From NCBI GenBank assembly GCA_900540375.1, contig UQFS01000016.1, forward strand, positions 1 to 64,000: a DNA stretch of 64,000 nucleotides, read 5' to 3'. The stretch comes from an uncultured Prevotella sp. GTDB taxonomy: Bacteria; Bacteroidota; Bacteroidia; Bacteroidales; Bacteroidaceae. Positions 1 through 9,304 of the stretch are shown in pieces; position 1 is the first letter of the stretch, and every line of letters starts with the position of its first letter. A program made the position numbers and the translations under genes. The notes beneath the pieces are model-generated. The model saw nothing but the letters and a program-made list of their open reading frames with translations, was not told the origin of the DNA and did not search any database.

Positions 1-445
1 AATCTTACATTATCTGACTTGGACCAAATAAGGGACTTTTTAAAGTGGACTCATTCTTATAAAGCAACTCCTACATCGCTTTTTCTTTTAAAAAACAGAA
101 TATTTTTCATGTAATGGTAACATTTGTGACCAAAGAAACTTAATGTTACTTAAAGTCAGACATGACTTAGCAGGCATAGCACCCACAACACCTATAATTA
201 TGAACGTTTGCCTTGCCTGCAAATGTCGCGGTTATTCTATTGTCGCGTTTAGGTCTCAAAGGTTAAACTATCCAAGGAAAGCTGAATGCCCAAAAGGAAT
301 ACGATAATATTCCATCCCCGTCATATCAGCCAGATAGAACACTATGAAGGTAAAAACAACAGGTTTTTCAAGGCTCTCCGAAGAGATGCAACACAGTGCA
401 AAGTATTGGTTACATAGGATGATACGACATTTAAAATAAATACCT
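1..445. other. Upstream non-coding region, no gene recognised
   Basis: About 445 bases of AT-rich sequence before the first gene. No open frame here has a recognisable start, signal or family motif. The only structure I see is an 8-bp inverted repeat, GTAACATT at 117-124 and AATGTTAC at 142-149 with a 17-nt spacer, which could be an operator for the downstream glycosidase but is short enough to be chance. The neighbouring upstream gene lies outside the window. Confidence 0.5.
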
Positions 446-453
446 TATCTTTG
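446..453 (+). promoter_or_regulatory. Bacteroidetes -7 promoter element for the GH3 gene
   Basis: TATCTTTG fits the Bacteroidetes -7 consensus TAnnTTTG and ends 39 nt before the chosen ATG at 493. No convincing -33 TTTG was found 19-21 nt upstream, so either the promoter is weak or a regulator is needed. Confidence 0.5.
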
Positions 454-492
454 CAGATACAATCAGAAAAGAAAACCATAACAACTAAAAAC

Positions 493-3072
493 ATGACACT
501 AAAACACATTCTGGTGGGAGTTCTCTGCCTCTGCACGACAGGCGTGAGCGCACAAAAGCTCCCTTATCAAGACTCCAGTCTCTCTGCCCATCAGCGCGCC
601 GTGGATCTCTGCGGTCGTCTGACATTGGAAGAGAAAGCCCAACTCATGCTCGACGAGAGTCCCGCCATCCCACGGTTGGGCATCAAGAAGTTTTATTGGT
701 GGAGTGAAGCGCTCCACGGCGTGGCCAACCTTGGTGGCGTGACGGTCTTTCCCGAACCGGTCGCCATGGCCTCATCGTTCAATCCCGACCTGCTCTACCG
801 TGTCTTCTCGGCCACCAGCGACGAGATGCGGGCACAATACCACCACCGGCTGGCCATGGGCGGCGACGTGGAGAAGTTCCACAGCCTCTCGGTCTGGACA
901 CCGAATGTCAACATCTTCCGCGACCCACGATGGGGCCGTGGTCAGGAGACCTACGGCGAGGATCCGTGGCTGACGAGTGTGATGGGCTGCGCTGTCGTGC
1001 GCGGTCTGCAAGGTCCCGACTCTGCGCGCTACCGCAAGCTCTGGGCCTGCGCCAAGCACTATGCCGTGCACAGCGGACCCGAGAGCACACGCCACACGGC
1101 CAACATCAACGACGTCTCACCACGCGACCTGTGGGAGACTTATCTGCCCGCGTTTAAGTCGCTCGTCCAGGATGCCGACGTGCGCGAGGTGATGTGCGCC
1201 TATCAGCGTCTTGACGACGAGCCGTGCTGCTCCAACACCCGTCTGCTGCAACAGATCCTGCGCGACGAGTGGGGATTCAAACATCTCGTGGTGAGCGACT
1301 GCGGTGCCGTCAGCGACATCTGGACAAGCCATAAGGCGTCGAGCGACGCCACCCATGCCTCGGCACGCGCCACGCTCGCCGGCACCGACGTGGAGTGCGG
1401 ATTCAACTATTCCTACAAGAGTCTGCCCGATGCCGTGCGCCGGGGACTGATCAGCGAAAAGGAGGTTGACAAGCATGTGATCCGGCTGCTCGAAGGCCGT
1501 TTCGACCTTGGCGAGATGGACGACCAGAAGCTGGTGTCGTGGAGCCGCATCCCCTTCTCCGTCGTCTCAAGCAAGGAGCATGCACAACTCTCACTCGACA
1601 TGGCGCGCCAGTCGCTCGTGCTGCTGAAGAACAGCGGCGGCATCCTGCCCCTCGACCCGAAGAGCCATGAGCGCATCGCCGTCGTCGGACCCAACGCCGA
1701 CAACCGCCCGATGATGTGGGGCAACTACAATGGCACACCGACACACACTATCGACATCCTCGACGGACTGCGCAGCCACTACAAGAATCTGGTTTACATC
1801 AAAGGCTGTGACCTCACGGCCGACAAGGTCATCGACCCGCTGTTCACTCAGTGCCGCGCCGGAATGACGACAGGACTCAAAGGTGAGTTCTGGAACAACA
1901 CCGAGCGCGAGGGTAAGCCGGTCACGACCCAATATTATACAATGCCCATCGCCGTGACCACAGCCGGCATGCACAACTTCGCGCCGGGCGTGAAGATTGA
2001 GGATTTCTCGGCCCGCTACTCCACCACGTTCTATCCCAAGCAGAGCGGAGAGGTGGCGCTCGACGTCGAGGGCTGCGGCGACTTCGCCGTATATGTCAAC
2101 GGTGAGCGCAAGCAGCAGGCACATACGTGGCGCACGCTGCCGACGCATACCGTGCTGAAGGTAGAGGCCGGAAAGAGCTACGATATCCGTGTGGACTTCA
2201 ACTACGTGAAGACGTGGAATGCTGACCTGAAGATCAACTTCGGCATCGAGAAGCCAGTGGACTACACCGCTACCATCAACCAGCTCAAAGGTATCGACAA
2301 GGTGATCTTCGTGGGCGGCATCTCTCCTGCGCTTGAAGGCGAGGAGATGCCTGTCCACATCGAGGGCTTCTCGGGAGGTGACCGCACGAATATCGAGTTG
2401 CCGAAAGTGCAGCGTGGTCTCATCGCCGCCCTGCACAACGCCGGCAAGCAGGTGATCATGGTCAACTGCTCGGGCGCTGCCATCGCACTGGCTCCCGAAG
2501 CCGACTGCTGCCAGGCGATTCTCCAGGCATGGTACCCAGGTCAGGAGGGCGGTACGGCTGTGGCTGACGTGCTCTTCGGCAAGGTAAATCCTTCGGGCAA
2601 GCTCCCCGTGACTTTCTATCGCAGCACTTCTCAGCTGCCGCCTTTCGAGAGCTACGACATGAAGAACCGCACCTATCGTTATTTCAAAGGCGACGCGCTC
2701 TACCCCTTCGGCTACGGACTGAGCTACACACAGTTCCGTCTCGGACAGCCACGACTGGAGAAGTCGGGTAAGATCGGCGGCAAGCTCATCGTAGACATCG
2801 AGAACACGGGCCAGCGCAGCGGCGACGAGACGGTGCAGGTCTACGTCCGTGACAACGACGACACCGACGGCCCCGTCAAGAGTCTGCGTGCCTTCCAGCG
2901 TGTCAGTCTGAAAGCTGGCGAGAAGAAGACGGTCGTCATCCCGCTCGACGAGCGTACCTTCGAGCTCTGGGATGCCTCCACGAATACCATGCGCTGGAAT
3001 CCCGAGCACCACTATACGATCTACTGCGGCACCAGCTCCATGGAGAAAGACCTGAAGCAAGTGACGATGTAG
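493..3072 (+). CDS. Secreted glycoside hydrolase family 3 beta-glycosidase (beta-glucosidase/xylosidase type) with PA14 insert
   Basis: Hydrolyses terminal beta-linked sugars from oligosaccharides, probably in the periplasm. The protein is 859 aa from the ATG at 493. An in-frame TTG at 451 lies inside the -7 promoter box, so I reject it. Residues 1-20 are a signal peptide ending near VSAQ. The N-terminal (beta/alpha)8 domain carries VVSDCGAV, in which Asp269 is the expected catalytic nucleophile. The SDCGAV form is more typical of xylosidase-type GH3 enzymes than the SDW of many beta-glucosidases. The second domain is interrupted at about residues 459-585 by a PA14-like beta-sandwich (KGEFWNN, SARYSTTFYP). 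A fibronectin III-like C-terminal domain follows FGYGLSYTQF. The gene stands alone with no SusC/SusD beside it. Glucosidase versus xylosidase specificity cannot be settled from sequence alone. Confidence 0.9.
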   Translation: MTLKHILVGVLCLCTTGVSAQKLPYQDSSLSAHQRAVDLCGRLTLEEKAQLMLDESPAIPRLGIKKFYWWSEALHGVANLGGVTVFPEPVAMASSFNPDLLYRVFSATSDEMRAQYHHRLAMGGDVEKFHSLSVWTPNVNIFRDPRWGRGQETYGEDPWLTSVMGCAVVRGLQGPDSARYRKLWACAKHYAVHSGPESTRHTANINDVSPRDLWETYLPAFKSLVQDADVREVMCAYQRLDDEPCCSNTRLLQQILRDEWGFKHLVVSDCGAVSDIWTSHKASSDATHASARATLAGTDVECGFNYSYKSLPDAVRRGLISEKEVDKHVIRLLEGRFDLGEMDDQKLVSWSRIPFSVVSSKEHAQLSLDMARQSLVLLKNSGGILPLDPKSHERIAVVGPNADNRPMMWGNYNGTPTHTIDILDGLRSHYKNLVYIKGCDLTADKVIDPLFTQCRAGMTTGLKGEFWNNTEREGKPVTTQYYTMPIAVTTAGMHNFAPGVKIEDFSARYSTTFYPKQSGEVALDVEGCGDFAVYVNGERKQQAHTWRTLPTHTVLKVEAGKSYDIRVDFNYVKTWNADLKINFGIEKPVDYTATINQLKGIDKVIFVGGISPALEGEEMPVHIEGFSGGDRTNIELPKVQRGLIAALHNAGKQVIMVNCSGAAIALAPEADCCQAILQAWYPGQEGGTAVADVLFGKVNPSGKLPVTFYRSTSQLPPFESYDMKNRTYRYFKGDALYPFGYGLSYTQFRLGQPRLEKSGKIGGKLIVDIENTGQRSGDETVQVYVRDNDDTDGPVKSLRAFQRVSLKAGEKKTVVIPLDERTFELWDASTNTMRWNPEHHYTIYCGTSSMEKDLKQVTM

Positions 3073-3111
3073 TGCTATAGACATAACATGCTCAATTAGG
3101 TAACAACGTAT

Positions 3112-3134
3112 GGGCGGTCCCTCCGTGGCCGCCC
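3112..3134. repeat. GC-rich inverted repeat, dispersed (copy 1)
   Basis: GGGCGG and CCGCCC form a 6-bp stem around the loop sequence TCCCTCCGTGG. The segment CCTCCGTGGCCGCCCTAA recurs almost unchanged at 62656-62673 in another intergenic region. It lies 40 nt past the GH3 stop and may act as a terminator, though no T-run follows. Confidence 0.5.
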
Positions 3135-3435
3135 TAATCCCCGAATGGCTTGTATGGATAATTCCCTCGTGACCGCCCTGCAAGATAAAGGATTCCCATA
3201 AAGCGGTTTCGGGGGTGAGGCCAGTGGTCATCACCTACTCTTCTTTTGTCCACAAAACTGACAAAAAACAGCGCACGTACGGACGATTTTCTGAACCAAC
3301 ACCCCATTTGCACGCAATTTTGCGATTTTTAGGGCGTTTTTCTAACTGTCAGACTAACAGCCAGTTATGCGCAAAATCATTTTCTAACTCGCAAATACAA
3401 ACCTTTGGGAGATGACAAAACACTTAGATACGCTC

Positions 3436-3545
3436 CTCAGAAAGCCTTTCTGATGCTGTCATCACGCCTTTCTGACCTTGTCAGAAAGGCACTTTGACCA
3501 GGTCAGAAAGGCACTTTGACAGCATCAAAAAGGTACTTTGACAAC
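3436..3545. repeat. Five-unit array with 22-nt period (array A)
   Basis: Five consecutive 22-nt units start at 3436, 3458, 3480, 3502 and 3524. The central units have the form GTCA-N11-TGAC-N3, so each has complementary 4-nt ends. Units 3 and 4 share the core GAAAGGCACTT. Unit 2 carries a related core in the opposite orientation, and together units 2 and 3 create a perfect 10-bp inverted repeat, CCTTTCTGAC (3467-3476) and GTCAGAAAGG (3480-3489). A parallel five-unit array occurs at 61080-61189. It is too short and its core too variable for a CRISPR. Function unknown. Confidence 0.75.
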
Positions 3546-3765
3546 GAAACCTCGGTTTTTTGCCGTTTTCTCCCCACCTTTTTTTGATTTCTCTCAAAAG
3601 CTCATCTCTAGAATGGTCGCCAGCGACGAACCTCTTTTGTCAATTGGTTTCAAAAGTAAAGACGACATACAGAGCCCATCCAGCTGCTTCTTTCCTCTGA
3701 TTATCCCAAAAGAAGTTAACCGGTGAAGTGCAAAGATCCAATGTACGGGTGTCTTGAAACATATT

Positions 3766-3804
3766 ACTCCCCTTTCCTTTGGAGAAGGGCACGGGGGTGA
3801 GGCT
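3766..3804 (-). repeat. REP-like hairpin element, copy 1
   Basis: Read on the minus strand it begins AGCCTCACCCCCG and continues into a hairpin around CCTTTGG-type sequence ending GGGGAGT. It starts 5 nt after the sigma factor stop codon. Related copies are at 37122, 37501, 44497, 44963 and 62469. Confidence 0.7.
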
Positions 3805-3809
3805 CCTCC

Positions 3810-4379
3810 TTACCTCATCACCACCCACGCTGCCAGCAAATACGCCTCTGCATTGAGCGAGGCGCGCAGCATGTTGAGGAGGCGCTTCTTTTTCTTCTTC
3901 ACGCCACTCTCGCTGATATTCAGTTCTCGCGCGATTTCGACGTTCTTCATGCCCTTGACAAAGATCGAGTGACACAGCTGCTGCATGTCCTCTGGCAGTG
4001 CACTGACAGCCGCAAGGAGCTGGTCAAGGGTCTCCTGACGGATGAGTTCCATAGAGAAATCATGCTCGAAGTCGTCAGCATTCTGCACGACATACTGGCT
4101 GCGACTGTTATCCTTACGTATATAAGAGATGACAATATTGTGAATACATGTGTAGAGAAAAGCCTTCGCCTTGGCCACGCTGCTCATCTCGTCACGATGC
4201 GCATAGAGTTGGAAGACAGCGTCCTGCACACAGTCTTCGGCAAGGTAGGCAAGAGGTTCGGTGAGCAACCTGCGCGCGAAGACGACGAGCAAGGGATAGA
4301 CCATGTCGTAGAATTCCGTGATCTCTCCGTCGATAAACTGCCGATAAGTCTGTTCGTGGCTGTCTTGATGAGTGAGCAT
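3810..4379 (-). CDS. ECF-type RNA polymerase sigma factor
   Basis: Directs RNA polymerase to a specific promoter set, most likely the adjacent fecR-susC-susD operon. The 189-aa protein has a sigma-70 region 2 at about residues 20-90 (YPLLVVFARRLL, AEDCVQDAVFQLYAH, AFLYTCIHNIVISYIRK) and a region 4 helix-turn-helix at about residues 125-180 (LPEDMQQLCHSIFVKGMKNVEIARELNISESGVKK written in parts: LPEDMQQLCHSIF and NVEIARELNISESGVKK). This matches the Bacteroides sigma-70 subfamily. It is divergent from fecR with a 120-nt shared upstream region, whereas these pairs are often co-directional. A TAAATTTG -7 box at 4391-4384 leaves only 4 nt before the ATG, hinting at a leaderless or very short-leader message. 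Confidence 0.9.
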   Translation of the reverse strand: MLTHQDSHEQTYRQFIDGEITEFYDMVYPLLVVFARRLLTEPLAYLAEDCVQDAVFQLYAHRDEMSSVAKAKAFLYTCIHNIVISYIRKDNSRSQYVVQNADDFEHDFSMELIRQETLDQLLAAVSALPEDMQQLCHSIFVKGMKNVEIARELNISESGVKKKKKRLLNMLRASLNAEAYLLAAWVVMR

Positions 4380-4383
4380 AGTG

Positions 4384-4391
4384 CAAATTTA
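4384..4391 (-). promoter_or_regulatory. -7 box directly ahead of the sigma gene
   Basis: TAAATTTG on the minus strand ends 4 nt before the sigma factor ATG. The -33 region is only TTTC at 18-nt spacing. If used, transcription would start at or beside the start codon. Confidence 0.4.
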
Positions 4392-4499
4392 GCAATTTCT
4401 TTCCAATTCGAAAGGAAATTACTATTTTTTCTTTCAATTTTAGTGTCCTTTTCTTCATGGGTTGCGTTAAAGTAAACAAACAATAGACAATAAACAACT

Positions 4500-5669
4500 A
4501 TGCAATACGAAGAGCACATCTCACAGTTGATCGTCAGGTCGATACTTGGTACCCTCGACGATCAGGGACGGCAGGAATTAGACACCTGGCTGGCTGCTGA
4601 CCCACGCCATCGCCGGCTGTTAGAGGAGTTGAGCAGTTCGGCCACACTCGAACAGCACATCGCAGCATTGCAGCGTATAGACCGCCGGAAGGCTCAGGCC
4701 ATGATGGAGCAGCGCATCAGAAAGGCGGAAGCCCGGCAGCAGGAAAGCACGGAGCCCACACGCCCCCGTCTGTCACTAACACGCACCTACTGGCTGGCTG
4801 GCATCGCCGCCATGCTGCTACTCCTCGTTGGCACCTATTATTATATAGACAAAGTAACTATCGAACAAAGACCCGTTGCCACGCATACGGAGAGCAGCCA
4901 CGCTGTCATCACCCATGGCACGACGCAAGCTCTCCTGCGTCTCAGCGACGGCAAGGTCATACGCCTCGGCGCTGACCAGCAGGCCAACCGCCGCGCCATC
5001 GCCATGGCCTGCGGACACGACTATCATGGCAACATCGTGGTGACCACGCCACGGGGCGGCGAGTATCGCCTCACACTTACCGACGGCACCGAGATCAGCC
5101 TCAACGCCGGTTCACGTCTGGAATATCCCGCTGCCTTCGACGGCGAGGAGCGACGCGTGAAAGCCGAGGGCGAGGCTTACTTCAAGGTCGCGCACGACAA
5201 GGAGCACCCCTTCTACGTCGAGACCGGCGGGCAGGAGCTGCGCGTGGTGGGCACAGAGTTCAACATCAACAGCTACACGCCGGGCACCGTTGTCACCACG
5301 CTCATCCACGGCATCGTCGCCATCCACCCACGAGGCGCCCAAGGCGGCGTGCTCACCCTGCACCCCGGCGAGCAGGCAGAGTACAGTGACAAGAGCGGAA
5401 TAGCGCAGATACGGCAGGCCAACACCGAGGTGGTGGGCAGCTGGACAACGGGCAGCTTTGTCTTTGAAAACCAGACCTTAGAGCAGATCATGGAGGAGCT
5501 CAGCCGATGGTATGACTTCGACTACACGTTCCGTAACGCCACGCTGCGGCAGACCGTCTTCATGGGCTCCGTACCACGCTACGGCAATTTCAAGAACGTG
5601 CTGCACATCTTAGAGATGAGCGGCGGCATCCATTTCCAAGTAAAGGGAAAGCATGTCTACATCTTCTGA
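4500..5669 (+). CDS. fecR: FecR-family anti-sigma factor
   Basis: An inner-membrane regulator that holds or activates the partner ECF sigma factor in response to contact with the STN domain of the next gene's SusC. The protein is 389 aa. The N-terminal cytoplasmic part (about 1-95) binds the sigma factor, one membrane helix follows at about 99-117 (YWLAGIAAMLLLLVGTYYY), and the periplasmic FecR domain spans about 175-275 (TPRGGEYRLTLTDGTEISLN, LEYPAAF, GEAYFKVAHD, GTEFNINSY). The C-terminal DUF4974 domain begins near FENQTLEQIMEELSRWYDF and ends in KGKHVYIF. It overlaps the longest possible frame of the following SusC, but that gene probably starts 43 nt after this stop, so the two are co-transcribed. 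Confidence 0.93.
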   Translation: MQYEEHISQLIVRSILGTLDDQGRQELDTWLAADPRHRRLLEELSSSATLEQHIAALQRIDRRKAQAMMEQRIRKAEARQQESTEPTRPRLSLTRTYWLAGIAAMLLLLVGTYYYIDKVTIEQRPVATHTESSHAVITHGTTQALLRLSDGKVIRLGADQQANRRAIAMACGHDYHGNIVVTTPRGGEYRLTLTDGTEISLNAGSRLEYPAAFDGEERRVKAEGEAYFKVAHDKEHPFYVETGGQELRVVGTEFNINSYTPGTVVTTLIHGIVAIHPRGAQGGVLTLHPGEQAEYSDKSGIAQIRQANTEVVGSWTTGSFVFENQTLEQIMEELSRWYDFDYTFRNATLRQTVFMGSVPRYGNFKNVLHILEMSGGIHFQVKGKHVYIF

Positions 5670-5712
5670 CCATAACGTAACATCCATATCAGAGAATAGC
5701 TTTTTATTTATC

Positions 5713-8700
5713 ATGAAAAAAGAGAGATTGAGAGTGAGACAGTTATTGGCTGTGCTCGCCTTGTCCATGGTCATGCCTGTGGAGGCACTGGCCCGGCACT
5801 TCACGGTCAACTACCGACAGGAACCGGTTGCTGAGGTCATCAAGGACCTGCGGCAGCGCACCGGCTACGACTTTGTCTATCAGAAGCAAGTGCTCGACGG
5901 GGTGCCTGCCATCACGTGCAACTGCCAGGGCATGAGCCTTGCCGAGTTGCTCGACTGTGTCTTTCACAGCGTGGCGGGACTGGACTATGAGGTCAGCGGC
6001 AAGACCATCGTGCTGCGTGCCGGCAAGGGCCGCAAGATAGTGCAACCCGTGCGGCGCCTCATCAGCGGCACCGTCGTCGACGCGCAGGGCGAGCCCATGC
6101 AGTGGGCTACCATCAAGGTGAAGGGCACCAGCACCGGATCGACCACCAACGAAAACGGACTCTTCCAGTTCTATACCGACCGGCAACAGGAGACCTTAGA
6201 GGTGAGCTACCTCGGCTTCAACAGCGTCACGCGCACGGTGCAGGCCGGGCGACCCGTGCGCATCGTCATGCACGAGGACAACAAAAGCCTCGACGAGGTC
6301 GTCGTCACCGGCTATCAGGTCCTCGACAAGTGCAGCCTGACCTCTGCCGTCACCTCGGCGAAGATGAAAGACTTGGAGCGCACCGACATGAGCTCGCTCG
6401 ACCAGATGCTTGAGGGCAAGATCCCCGACCTGCTGGTGAGCAACAACTCGTTTGAGGTCGGCGTGGCTCCGAAGATACGCATCCGTGGCACCTCCACGCT
6501 CATCGGCAACCGTGAACCGCTGTGGGTGGTGGACGGCATCGTCGTCAAAGACCCTGTGGAGATTGCTCCCGAGGAACTCAACGACCCCGACTATGTCAAC
6601 CGCATCGGCAACGCCATCGCCGGCATCAACCCGCAGGACATCGAGCGCATCGATGTGCTGAAAGACGCTGCCGCAACAGCCATCTACGGTACCAAAGCCG
6701 CCAACGGCGTCATCGTTATCACCACCAAGCGAGGATACGAGGGGAAACCCGTCGTGAGCTATAACTTCTCGATGAACTATAAGCTGCGGCCGCGCTATTC
6801 CGACCGATCCGTCGACATGATGAACTCGAAGGAGCGCGTGGAGTTCTCACGCGAACTCGTGCAGGACCACTATCAGTTCCCCTTTAAGATGACGACGGTA
6901 GGCTATGAGGACGCACTGACAAAACTCTACAACGGCGAGTACACCTACCAGCAGTTTACCGACGCCGTCAGCGCCGCCGAGACGCGCAACACCGACTGGT
7001 TTGACTTGCTCACGCAAAACGCGCTGAGCACACAGCACACGGCCAGCGTCAGCGGCGGCTCGAAGAAGACACGCTACTACGCCTCGCTCGGCTACAACAA
7101 CGAGCAGGACGTCGTCAAGGCCAACGCCAATGAGCGCTATACCTACTCGCTCAACCTCGACAACACCTTCTCCAAACTGCTCACAGCCTCGTTTTCCTTC
7201 ACCGGTCATCACCAGCGACGCAGCTACTATCAGGACGGGATAAAGCCGCTGGACTATGCCTACCGCACATCGCGCACCATCCCGGCGTATGAGGACAATA
7301 GCGAGTATGCTTACTACAAGAAGTACAGCACCTCTACTTCGACAAGCTACAACTATAATATCCTCAACGAGTTGGCCAACAGCTACAACAAGCAGCAAGT
7401 CAACTCCATGACCTTCACCACCAATCTGAAGTTCACCTTCACCAACTGGCTCACAGCCAACGCTATCCTCAGCGTGACCAACCAAAACACCGAAAGGGAG
7501 AACTGGTGGGGAGAGCGCACCTGGCATATTGCAACACTGCGCGGCTCTGAGTATGGGCAGTCCATCGACGACCCGGCCTATTCGCTTTGCCCCGTCGGTG
7601 GAGAGCTGAACCACATCTCCTACACCAACCGCAGCTACACGGCACGCTTCCAGCTCGATGCCAACAAATACTTCGGCGAGGACGACCGCCACAACATCTA
7701 CGCCACCTTCGGCGTGGAGGCCAACTCATCGAAATATCGCTCCTACTCCACCTCCAACCGCGGCTACTTCCGCGACCGTGGCGAGACGTTTGTCTCTGAC
7801 ATCGACCCGACGGTCTACACCTCTTATGCCGCGTGGATGGCCGGCAACGTGCCGTCGATCAGCGATGACCTGAGCAACACGCTCTCGACCTACATGTCTG
7901 TGACCTACGCCTACCGCCAGCTGTGGCGTATCAATCTCAACGGACGCGTCGACGGAAGTAATAAATTCGGTGACCGCTCCAACGACCGCTTCCTGCCGAT
8001 ATGGTCTGTTTCGGGCAGCTACGACGTAGGCCACTGGATCAAGGCTCACTGGATCGACTACATCACCGCCAAGGCTTCTTACGGTTTCCAAGGCAACATG
8101 CTTGACTCGGAAAGCCCCGTGATGACCATCCGAAAGGGAACGATGAGCACCTATTACAACACCAACGTCTCCACCATCATCAGCCATCCCAACCCCGACC
8201 TGAAATGGGAAAAGACCAACTCCGTCAACTTAGGACTGGACATGAGCTTCTTTGACCATCGTCTCGAAATGGAGTTGTCGGGATATTGGAAGAAGACGAC
8301 AGACGCATTCATGAACAAGACGGTGAGCACCGTCAATGGCGTGAACTCGTATGTCATCAATGGCGGCGACGTGACCAACAAGGGCTACAGCGTCGACATC
8401 ACGGCTACGCCGCTGCGCTCGCGCGACTTCCGCTGGTCGGTGAGCACGTCATTCTCCAAGATCATCAACAGCCTCGACTCACGTCCTGCCGCACAGACTT
8501 ATGAGTTAGGCAACTTCCTCAACGGCACTGCTCTCGTCAAGGGTAAAGCCGTCAACACATTCTATAGTTACCGCTTCCTCGGACTGAGTCCCGTCGACGG
8601 CGGACCGCTCATCGACGACTATTACAACAACCAGGAGGCCTTGCGCGGACTGAGCAAATACGACACCTACACCACTGTGCTCACTGCCTCGGGCAAGCGC

Positions 8701-9291
8701 GACGCCGACATTCAGGGATCGCTGACCAACACCTTCCGTTACCGCCAATGGCACGCTTCGGTGATGCTCGGCTACAGCCTTGGCGCCAAGACACGACTCT
8801 TCGCCATGTATGGCAACAATGCTTCGGGTGGATACGGCAGCAGCATCTACTCGGAATACAACTACAGCCGCGACTACATGAAGCGCTGGCAGAAACCCGG
8901 CGACGAGAAACACACTACCTACCCGGCTGTCATCTCCTCCTCAAGCGACGCCTACTATAAGTATTCGCGCGTATGGACAAGCATAAGCGGAATCAACGGT
9001 GAAGTGCAGAACATCGGCAGCGACTATTATAATATGTATGACTACAGCGACGCACGAGTGGTCAGTGCTGACTATCTCAAGTTGCAGAGTGTGAGCCTCA
9101 CCTATGAGTTGCCTGCACAACTACTCGACAAGCTCTATCTCACACGACTGGCGCTGACGCTGTCGGCCTACAACCTCTTCACCATCTGCGACTCTGCTCT
9201 GAAGGGTCAGACACCGACCCAAGGTGGCTTCTCTACCATTCAACTATCCGACCGGCCCAGTTTCTCTTTCGGTCTCAACATCCAATTCTAA
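5713..9291 (+). CDS. STN-domain SusC/RagA-family TonB-dependent outer membrane transporter
   Basis: Imports a bound ligand through the outer membrane using TonB energy and signals to FecR. I start at the ATG at 5713, which gives a signal peptide (KERLRVRQLLAVLALSMVMP); an upstream ATG at 5653 would add 20 hydrophilic residues. The product is 1192 aa. The STN domain covers about 28-105 (FTVNYRQEPVAEVIKDL), followed by a carboxypeptidase-like regulatory domain at about 118-200 (ISGTVVDAQGEPMQWATIKV), the plug (EVVVTGYQVLD, VVDGIVVKDP, DVLKDAAATAIYGTKAANG) and a beta-barrel ending in the aromatic FGLNIQF. An STN domain with an adjacent FecR and sigma factor marks cell-surface signalling. The SusD partner starts 13 nt downstream. 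The substrate is unknown; the lack of glycoside hydrolases points away from a classic polysaccharide system. Confidence 0.93.
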   Translation: MKKERLRVRQLLAVLALSMVMPVEALARHFTVNYRQEPVAEVIKDLRQRTGYDFVYQKQVLDGVPAITCNCQGMSLAELLDCVFHSVAGLDYEVSGKTIVLRAGKGRKIVQPVRRLISGTVVDAQGEPMQWATIKVKGTSTGSTTNENGLFQFYTDRQQETLEVSYLGFNSVTRTVQAGRPVRIVMHEDNKSLDEVVVTGYQVLDKCSLTSAVTSAKMKDLERTDMSSLDQMLEGKIPDLLVSNNSFEVGVAPKIRIRGTSTLIGNREPLWVVDGIVVKDPVEIAPEELNDPDYVNRIGNAIAGINPQDIERIDVLKDAAATAIYGTKAANGVIVITTKRGYEGKPVVSYNFSMNYKLRPRYSDRSVDMMNSKERVEFSRELVQDHYQFPFKMTTVGYEDALTKLYNGEYTYQQFTDAVSAAETRNTDWFDLLTQNALSTQHTASVSGGSKKTRYYASLGYNNEQDVVKANANERYTYSLNLDNTFSKLLTASFSFTGHHQRRSYYQDGIKPLDYAYRTSRTIPAYEDNSEYAYYKKYSTSTSTSYNYNILNELANSYNKQQVNSMTFTTNLKFTFTNWLTANAILSVTNQNTERENWWGERTWHIATLRGSEYGQSIDDPAYSLCPVGGELNHISYTNRSYTARFQLDANKYFGEDDRHNIYATFGVEANSSKYRSYSTSNRGYFRDRGETFVSDIDPTVYTSYAAWMAGNVPSISDDLSNTLSTYMSVTYAYRQLWRINLNGRVDGSNKFGDRSNDRFLPIWSVSGSYDVGHWIKAHWIDYITAKASYGFQGNMLDSESPVMTIRKGTMSTYYNTNVSTIISHPNPDLKWEKTNSVNLGLDMSFFDHRLEMELSGYWKKTTDAFMNKTVSTVNGVNSYVINGGDVTNKGYSVDITATPLRSRDFRWSVSTSFSKIINSLDSRPAAQTYELGNFLNGTALVKGKAVNTFYSYRFLGLSPVDGGPLIDDYYNNQEALRGLSKYDTYTTVLTASGKRDADIQGSLTNTFRYRQWHASVMLGYSLGAKTRLFAMYGNNASGGYGSSIYSEYNYSRDYMKRWQKPGDEKHTTYPAVISSSSDAYYKYSRVWTSISGINGEVQNIGSDYYNMYDYSDARVVSADYLKLQSVSLTYELPAQLLDKLYLTRLALTLSAYNLFTICDSALKGQTPTQGGFSTIQLSDRPSFSFGLNIQF

Positions 9292-9304
9292 ACCACGCTA
9301 TAAC

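Larger units (their letters stand above)
3073..3809. other. Repeat-rich convergent intergenic region
   Basis: This 737-base gap lies between the convergent GH3 and sigma factor genes. It holds a GC-rich inverted repeat just after the GH3 gene (3112-3134), the 22-nt-period array (3436-3545) and a REP-like hairpin element next to the sigma gene stop (3766-3804), each listed separately. The small open frames here show no coding signs. Confidence 0.7.

Noticed and set aside
117..149. 8-bp inverted repeat as an operator for the GH3 gene
   Set aside because: It is short, more than 300 nt from the promoter and has no second copy in the window.
1591..3234. 547-codon open frame on the minus strand opposite the GH3 gene
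   Set aside because: It is an antisense shadow produced by high-GC codon use of a well-supported GH3 gene; it has no signal, motif or promoter.
3436..3545. CRISPR array
   Set aside because: The period is 22 nt with no constant repeat plus spacer division, the cores are variable and partly inverted, and there are no cas genes in the window.
5653..5712. Earlier ATG start for the STN-type SusC, overlapping fecR
   Set aside because: The extra 20 residues are hydrophilic and would bury the signal peptide that starts at 5713.
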